A stretch of DNA of 10,999 bases from an uncultured bacterium (GTDB taxonomy: Bacteria; Bacillota; Clostridia; Lachnospirales; Anaerotignaceae), in contig CAJMNV010000063.1 of the NCBI GenBank assembly GCA_905214825.1, forward strand, positions 1 to 10,999, read 5' to 3'. The translations under genes were made by a program, and so were the position numbers. This document shows positions 7,719 to 10,999 of this stretch, piece after piece; position 1 is the first letter of the stretch; every line of letters begins with the position of its first letter. Below the pieces are notes generated by a model. The model was not told the DNA's origin. It searched no databases and saw only the letters and a program-made list of their open reading frames with translations.

Positions 7719-7746
7719 TTTATATCAAAAAGGCATTTTATATCAA
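7719..7746 (-). promoter_or_regulatory. Tandem TTGATATAAAA repeat, probable recG promoter
   Basis: On the minus strand the element TTTTTGATATAAAA occurs twice, 18 nt apart. There are two readings. Either the first copy supplies -35 TTGATA (7746-7741) and the second, 16 nt later, supplies -10 TATAAA (7724-7719), or the first copy alone acts as an extended -10 (TGATATAAA, ending at 7737). The first reading would place transcription start inside or next to the recG ribosome binding site; the second leaves a leader of about 28 nt and seems more workable. Confidence 0.5.
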
Positions 7747-7750
7747 AAAA

Positions 7751-7797
7751 CAACAAAGAGGAGAGTTCTTTGCCAAAGCAAAGAAAATTCCCCTCTC
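7751..7797 (-). terminator. Rho-independent terminator of asp23-fakA
   Basis: On the minus strand, downstream of the fakA stop, the arms at 7778-7785 and 7766-7773 pair as an 8-bp stem (GCAAAGAA/TTCTTTGC) around a CAAA loop on the plus strand. The stem probably extends, after an internal loop, by a GAGG/CCTC pairing at its base. The transcript then runs into a U-rich tract (7756 down to 7746). The position, between fakA and the recG promoter, fits transcription ending there. Confidence 0.7.
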
Positions 7798-7875
7798 AAA
7801 TACATCGCCCCATTTTCTGATACACAGTATTTGCAATTTATGAAAATACTGTTTTGAAAATTTATTTTTCGCCTT

Positions 7876-9549
7876 TTATTCCACAGAAATAATATAATAA
7901 TACAATGGCTGCCCACCAAATTGCAATTCCACTTCACAATCAGGATAATTCTCTTCAATATATGCCACCATATCTGCTGCATCTTGCTCAGAAACATCTG
8001 CCCCATAATATACACCAATCATTTCACTATCTTCTGTAATGGCTTTTGCCAAAAGGTCTTTTGTTGTTTGTGCCATATCTTCGCCAACAACTGCGATATC
8101 CCCTTCCAGTATACCCAAAATATCGCCTTCATGGATTTCTTTTTCACCAATTGTGGTTTCTCTGACTGCAAATGTCAAAGATGCTGTTGTCACAGTTGTG
8201 ATAGCCGCATTCATAGCATCTGCCAATGCTTCTGGTGTTGTATCTATTTCATGACAGAACATAGCCGTAATACCTTGTGGAATAGATTTTGTCGGAATAA
8301 CATATAATTTTTTATCCTCAGATAATGCTGCTGCTTGTTCTGCTGCCAATATGATATTTTTATTATTCGTCAGTATAAACACATTGTCCGCATTCACTTT
8401 TGCCACAGCATTCAAAATATCTTCTGTGCTGGGGTTCATTGTCTGCCCGCCTTCCAGCACTTCATCCACGCCCAAATTGTGGAATATGGCTGTCAAGCCA
8501 TCTCCTGCGGATATTGCCACAAAGCCAATCTCTTTTTTTGGTGTATTTTGTTTTTCTACTATTTTTGCAACTTTGGGCTGTGCCACACCAACAGGCGTAG
8601 CAAAGTCAATCATATTGTTATGCTGTTCTCGCATATTGTCAATTTTCAAACCACTCAAACTACCAATGGTCAATGCTTTTTCCAAAGCCAAACCAGGGTG
8701 GTCTGTATGCACATGAATTTTGATAATTTCCTCATCGCTTACACAAACCACAGAATCACCAATAGTACCCAAATAAGATTTTAATTGCTGTATCACAGCA
8801 TCATCAGCCTGTTTCACATTGATGAAAAATTCTGTACAGTAGCCAAATGTAATACTTTGGTTTTCCACAGAGGCCAATGCTGCATATGTTTGTTGGGTTT
8901 CTTGTGTTGGCTCAGCCAGTGCAATTTCTTCTTCTGTGTGAATATGTTCCAAAGCACCTTCCAAAATATACAATAAGCCTCTGCCACCTGCATCTACAAC
9001 ACCTGCTTCTTTGAGCACGGGCAGCATATCTGGTGTTTGGTTCAACACTTTGTGTGCATGTTCCAACACTTTTTTCAAAAACAACTCAATATCATCTGTT
9101 TCTTGACAAACATATTCTGCCGCTTCTGCACAAGCTCTTGCCACAGTCAAAATTGTACCTTCTTTGGGTTTCATCACTGCTTTATATGCTGTTTTTACCC
9201 CTTGTTCCATTGCTACTGCCAATTCTTTTACGCCTGCTTCTTCCAGACCTTCCAAACCCTTTGAAAAACCACGAAATAACTGCGATGTAATCACACCAGA
9301 GTTGCCTCTTGCACCTCGCAATGCACCACTTGCTGCACGTTTTACCACAGCGTCCACACGCAATGCATCGCCTTTTTCCGCTTCTTTTGCTGCTGCCAAA
9401 ACAGTCAAAGACATATTTGTTCCTGTATCTCCATCAGGCACAGGAAATACATTCATCGCATCTACCGTTTGTTTATTTGCTATCAACGCATTTGCACCTG
9501 CAATAATCATTTTTTGCAAACGGTATCCATTCAACTTTGTCACACTCAA
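7876..9549 (-). CDS. fakA: Fatty acid kinase subunit FakA (YloV, DAK/DhaL family)
   Basis: FakA is the ATP-binding subunit of fatty acid kinase. It phosphorylates exogenous fatty acids held by FakB (DegV family), so that PlsX/PlsY can use them for phospholipid synthesis. The protein has 557 residues, close to the family's roughly 550. The N-terminal DhaL-type kinase domain (about 1-205) has NVFPVPDGDTGTNM (33-46), with Asp39 and Asp41 placed to bind Mg-ATP, and SGALRGARGNSGV (74-86). The middle domain has Cys238, His279 and His281 in FGYCTEFF and HVHTDHPG, with spacing like the zinc ligands described for S. aureus FakA. The rest forms the C-terminal domain. The start is TTG at 9549, with AAGGAGG 8 nt upstream. 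An ATG at 9597 is in frame but overlaps asp23 and has no supporting site. asp23 lies immediately upstream, a very common Firmicute pairing. No fakB is visible. Confidence 0.93.
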   Translation of the reverse strand: MSVTKLNGYRLQKMIIAGANALIANKQTVDAMNVFPVPDGDTGTNMSLTVLAAAKEAEKGDALRVDAVVKRAASGALRGARGNSGVITSQLFRGFSKGLEGLEEAGVKELAVAMEQGVKTAYKAVMKPKEGTILTVARACAEAAEYVCQETDDIELFLKKVLEHAHKVLNQTPDMLPVLKEAGVVDAGGRGLLYILEGALEHIHTEEEIALAEPTQETQQTYAALASVENQSITFGYCTEFFINVKQADDAVIQQLKSYLGTIGDSVVCVSDEEIIKIHVHTDHPGLALEKALTIGSLSGLKIDNMREQHNNMIDFATPVGVAQPKVAKIVEKQNTPKKEIGFVAISAGDGLTAIFHNLGVDEVLEGGQTMNPSTEDILNAVAKVNADNVFILTNNKNIILAAEQAAALSEDKKLYVIPTKSIPQGITAMFCHEIDTTPEALADAMNAAITTVTTASLTFAVRETTIGEKEIHEGDILGILEGDIAVVGEDMAQTTKDLLAKAITEDSEMIGVYYGADVSEQDAADMVAYIEENYPDCEVELQFGGQPLYYYIISVE

Positions 9550-9568
9550 CGTTTGTTCCTCCTTGTTC

Positions 9569-9925
9569 TTACCCGTCCACTCGCACGCCGTCCACAAAGA
9601 TATTCACATCTTCCACGGCAAGACCTGTATATTCTTCCACAGAATATTTCACTGTACTAATAATATTGTCTGCAATGGCGGAAAAATTGGTACCGTATTC
9701 TACAATAATGTGCAAATCCAAACTAATTTTATTTGCATGTATCTGCATTTTAATCCCTTTTGTCAAACTTTCCAATTTCAAAAGCTGTACCAAACCATCT
9801 TTGACATTTTTTGCTGCCATGCCAACAATACCATAACATTCAATCGCCGCATAGCCTGCAATTCTAGCAATCACCTCATGGTCAATACTAATTACACCAT
9901 ATTCATTTTCCAGTTTTGCTGTCAT
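9569..9925 (-). CDS. yloU: Asp23/YloU family envelope stress response protein
   Basis: This 118-residue protein belongs to the Asp23/Gls24/YloU family (alkaline shock protein 23), small cytosolic proteins found near the membrane and linked to cell-envelope stress. Family features seen are the N-terminal GVISIDHEVIARIAGYAAIECYGIVGM stretch (residues 10-36), a central ISLDLHIIVEYG strand region, and a C-terminal VEDVNIFVDGVRV strand. Length is normal (the B. subtilis YloU is about 120 residues). The ATG at 9925 has GGAGGT 8 nt upstream. fakA begins 19 nt after the stop, and that gap holds the fakA ribosome binding site, so the two are co-transcribed. Its molecular role beside fakA is not settled. 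Loss of the paralogue AmaP-type anchor cannot be judged from this window. Confidence 0.93.
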   Translation of the reverse strand: MTAKLENEYGVISIDHEVIARIAGYAAIECYGIVGMAAKNVKDGLVQLLKLESLTKGIKMQIHANKISLDLHIIVEYGTNFSAIADNIISTVKYSVEEYTGLAVEDVNIFVDGVRVDG

Positions 9926-9990
9926 ATATTACAACCTCCAATCTATTATTTTGGAATGTTTCTATCAATTTATTGGATATAGATATTTTC

Positions 9991-10019
9991 ATTATATCAT
10001 CTTTCGTTTTGTTTTGAAA
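9991..10019 (-). promoter_or_regulatory. Promoter candidate for asp23-fakA
   Basis: The minus strand has a perfect TATAAT -10 (9996-9991) preceded by TGA, giving an extended -10 (TGATATAAT). Seventeen nt upstream is a weak -35, TTTCAA (10019-10014). The leader to the asp23 ATG at 9925 would be about 60 nt and contains an imperfect inverted repeat at 9962-9982. Confidence 0.65.
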
Positions 10020-10027
10020 TATTTTTT

Positions 10028-10041
10028 TGCATAGAAATGCA
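10028..10041. promoter_or_regulatory. Palindrome TGCAT-N4-ATGCA in the asp23/gntR divergent region
   Basis: A perfect 5-bp inverted repeat with a 4-nt spacer lies just upstream of the asp23 -35 region and 16 nt before the putative gntR -35. The position would suit an operator for the adjacent GntR-type regulator, but its sequence does not match a known FCD-family operator that I can name. It is short enough to arise by chance in A/T-rich DNA. Confidence 0.25.
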
Positions 10042-10057
10042 TTTTCCTCATTTTATC

Positions 10058-10086
10058 TTGCAATTTTACATAAAATTTGAAATAAT
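10058..10086 (+). promoter_or_regulatory. Promoter candidate for the gntR-family gene
   Basis: TTGCAA at 10058-10063 (4 of 6 consensus bases) is followed after 17 nt by AATAAT at 10081-10086 (5 of 6). A start near 10093 leaves a leader of about 34 nt that includes the GGGGGG ribosome binding site at 10116-10121. In such A/T-rich DNA the match is suggestive only. Confidence 0.45.
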
Positions 10087-10126
10087 AACAATAACACTTA
10101 TTCTTACAAAAATATGGGGGGCGATT

Positions 10127-10756
10127 ATGCCAATGTTAAAAAAAACAAGCCTAAAAGCACAGGTTTATGAAATCATCAGACAAAAAATATTACAACAAGA
10201 ATATGCACTTGGAGAAAAAATAAACATTGACACATTAGTAGAAGAATTAAACATCAGCAATTCTCCCATTCGAGAAGCATTGATGATGTTAACGCAAGAT
10301 GGATTAATCGACATGATACCCAATAACGGGGCAAAAGTTATTTCCTTTTCAGAAGAAGGATTTCATGAAATCGCATCATCTCTTTATGTCGTATTATATG
10401 GTGCATATGACTTATGCATAAAATTAGATGTATTAGATACTGTTGTCACAGAAATGCAACAATATATCAAACAACAAAAATACTATCACAAAACAGGCAA
10501 CATTCCAGAGTCCGTAAAATATGCATTGTTATTTGATAAATGTATTGTCAAGGCTACAAAAAACAGCTATCTGATTTCCATATATGAACGTATGGAAGAC
10601 ATTTTTTATTTGATGGCATTACATAGCCACCAAAGAGGAGAAGATGACCGCAAAAACAACATTGCAGAACATGATAAGATATTGCAAAGTATTCGCAATC
10701 GAGATACTGCCGCTGTACATCATTGGCTAAACATTCATTATGACAAACATTTATAA
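10127..10756 (+). CDS. GntR family transcriptional regulator, FCD (FadR-like) subgroup
   Basis: This 209-residue DNA-binding regulator has an N-terminal GntR winged helix (about residues 8-72) with the family pattern: LKAQVYEIIRQKIL, then GEKINIDTLVEELNISNSPIREAL, then LTQDGLI and a wing. The C-terminal half (about 78-209) is helical and matches the FCD ligand-sensing domain by LFDKCIVKATKN (135-146), EHDKI (181-185) and RDTAAVHHWLNIH (192-204). Of the metal-binding residues usual in FCD domains, the two C-terminal His (182 and 204) are present, but the helix-4 Asp seems replaced (Ala133 at the aligned position). The start at 10127 is chosen for the G-rich site 5 nt upstream. The open frame back to 10037 encodes an A/T-rich leader unlike the family. 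It stands alone on this strand and its effector is unknown; FCD members often sense organic acids. Confidence 0.9.
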   Translation: MPMLKKTSLKAQVYEIIRQKILQQEYALGEKINIDTLVEELNISNSPIREALMMLTQDGLIDMIPNNGAKVISFSEEGFHEIASSLYVVLYGAYDLCIKLDVLDTVVTEMQQYIKQQKYYHKTGNIPESVKYALLFDKCIVKATKNSYLISIYERMEDIFYLMALHSHQRGEDDRKNNIAEHDKILQSIRNRDTAAVHHWLNIHYDKHL

Positions 10757-10760
10757 TTTA

Positions 10761-10797
10761 TATTTCTTATCTTATTTTTTTAATGAGATAAGAAATA
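10761..10797 (+). terminator. A/T-rich hairpin terminator after gntR-family gene
   Basis: Perfect 12-nt arms, TATTTCTTATCT (10761-10772) and AGATAAGAAATA (10786-10797), flank a 13-nt T-rich loop just 5 nt after the stop. A U-rich stretch follows on the plus strand. The stem has only two G-C pairs, so it is weaker than most intrinsic terminators. Confidence 0.6.
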
Positions 10798-10832
10798 CAA
10801 TATTGTTTTGTTTCAAGCAGAATAAAAACAAC

Positions 10833-10858
10833 AAAAAAAGCCTGTTTCATACAGACTT
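10833..10858 (-). terminator. Rho-independent terminator of the tRNA-Gln transcript
   Basis: Read on the minus strand, AAGTCTGT (10858-10851), loop ATGA and AACAGGCT (10846-10839) form a stem with one G-U pair, followed directly by a run of T (10839-10833). It lies 8 nt after the 3' end of tRNA-Gln(CUG), as expected for the end of a tRNA operon. Confidence 0.75.
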
Positions 10859-10866
10859 CCGAAAAG

Positions 10867-10938
10867 CTAGGGTAGCAGGATTCGAACCTGCGAATGACGG
10901 AATCAGAATCCGTTGCCTTACCACTTGGCGATACCCCA
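10867..10938 (-). tRNA. tRNA-Gln (anticodon CUG)
   Basis: The 72-nt minus-strand sequence folds as a cloverleaf. The acceptor stem TGGGGTA pairs with TACCCTA (with one G-U), and the D arm contains AAGTGGTAAGG. The anticodon stem ACGGA/TCCGT encloses the loop TTCTGAT, giving anticodon CUG. The T arm GCAGG-TTCGAAT-CCTGC is perfect. The discriminator is G73 and the CCA end is not encoded (next bases C, T, T), so a CCA-adding enzyme is needed. It lies 9 nt after the tRNA-Gln(UUG) gene on the same strand. Confidence 0.95.
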
Positions 10939-10947
10939 TTAAAAAAA

Positions 10948-10999
10948 CTGGGCTAGCTGGATTCGAACCAGCGAATGCAGGAGTCAAAGTCCTGTGCCT
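10948..10999 (-). tRNA. tRNA-Gln (anticodon UUG), cut by the window edge
   Basis: Only the 3' 52 nt are in the window. The anticodon stem CAGGA/TCCTG encloses the loop CTTTGAC, giving anticodon UUG. The T arm GCTGG-TTCGAAT-CCAGC is perfect and the 3' acceptor strand reads TAGCCCA with discriminator G. CCA is not encoded, and seven T follow directly. The D arm and the 5' acceptor strand lie beyond position 10999. Confidence 0.9.

Noticed and set aside
7743..8018. 91-codon minus-strand open frame overlapping the end of fakA
   Set aside because: It runs through the fakA 3' end in another frame and across the terminator hairpin, with no ribosome binding site.
9164..9982. 272-codon open frame on the plus strand
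   Set aside because: It is antisense to fakA and asp23, which are both strongly recognisable families. Its translation is low-complexity and resembles no protein family.
10037..10126. Upstream in-frame ATG for the GntR-family gene
   Set aside because: The extra 30 residues are unlike the family and cover the promoter candidate, and the ATG at 10127 has its own G-rich ribosome binding site.
1..10999. Mobile elements, CRISPR arrays, defence or toxin systems
   Set aside because: No transposase, integrase, repeat array, att-like duplication or known defence domain was found. Gene content and base composition look uniform and chromosomal.

Overview
The window comes from a low-GC, gene-dense chromosome of a Firmicute, most likely an anaerobic member of the Clostridia that forms spores or descends from spore formers. 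The clues are the marker set (ylbJ, tmcAL/ylbM, rsmD-coaD, recG, asp23/yloU-fakA/yloV), strong Shine-Dalgarno sequences, two TTG starts, and tRNA genes without an encoded CCA end. A lineage near Lachnospirales is an impression only. No transposase, integrase, phage gene, CRISPR array or resistance gene is visible. Almost everything is housekeeping, and I see no clear new multi-gene system.

Layout. At 27-1505 (minus) is a two-gene unit: a CheA-like protein (Hpt domain plus HATPase domain, no CheW-like domain), then a small two-helix membrane protein with a C-terminal zinc ribbon. At 1642-4015 (plus) are tmcAL, for tRNA-Met wobble acetylation, and ylbJ, a sporulation membrane protein. These converge on the minus-strand cluster rsmD-coaD-coiled-coil gene (5577 down to 4020). 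One 33-nt inverted repeat spans both facing stop codons. Upstream on the minus strand are recG (7702-5660), a terminator, and the asp23-fakA pair (9925-7876). A divergent promoter region separates asp23 from a plus-strand GntR/FCD regulator (10127-10756). The right edge holds two tandem tRNA-Gln genes on the minus strand, anticodons CUG (complete) and UUG (cut by the window edge), whose terminator faces the gntR terminator.

How the genes relate. rsmD and coaD share an ATGA start-stop overlap and the coiled-coil gene follows coaD by 17 nt, so the three are probably co-transcribed from an extended -10 promoter at 5620-5648. asp23 and fakA are separated only by a 19-nt gap that carries the fakA ribosome binding site. 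fakA encodes the kinase subunit that phosphorylates exogenous fatty acids bound to FakB, but no fakB lies here. B. subtilis has the same families in two loci (the ylb region and the yloU-yloV-recG region); here they sit side by side. Recognisable promoters repeatedly use a TGnTATAnT extended -10.

The points most worth a second look are the CheA-like protein with a Gln where canonical CheA has its N-box His, the shared hairpin at the convergent stops, the tandem TTGATATAAAA repeat before recG, the coiled-coil partner of coaD, and the FCD regulator that seems to lack a metal-binding Asp.
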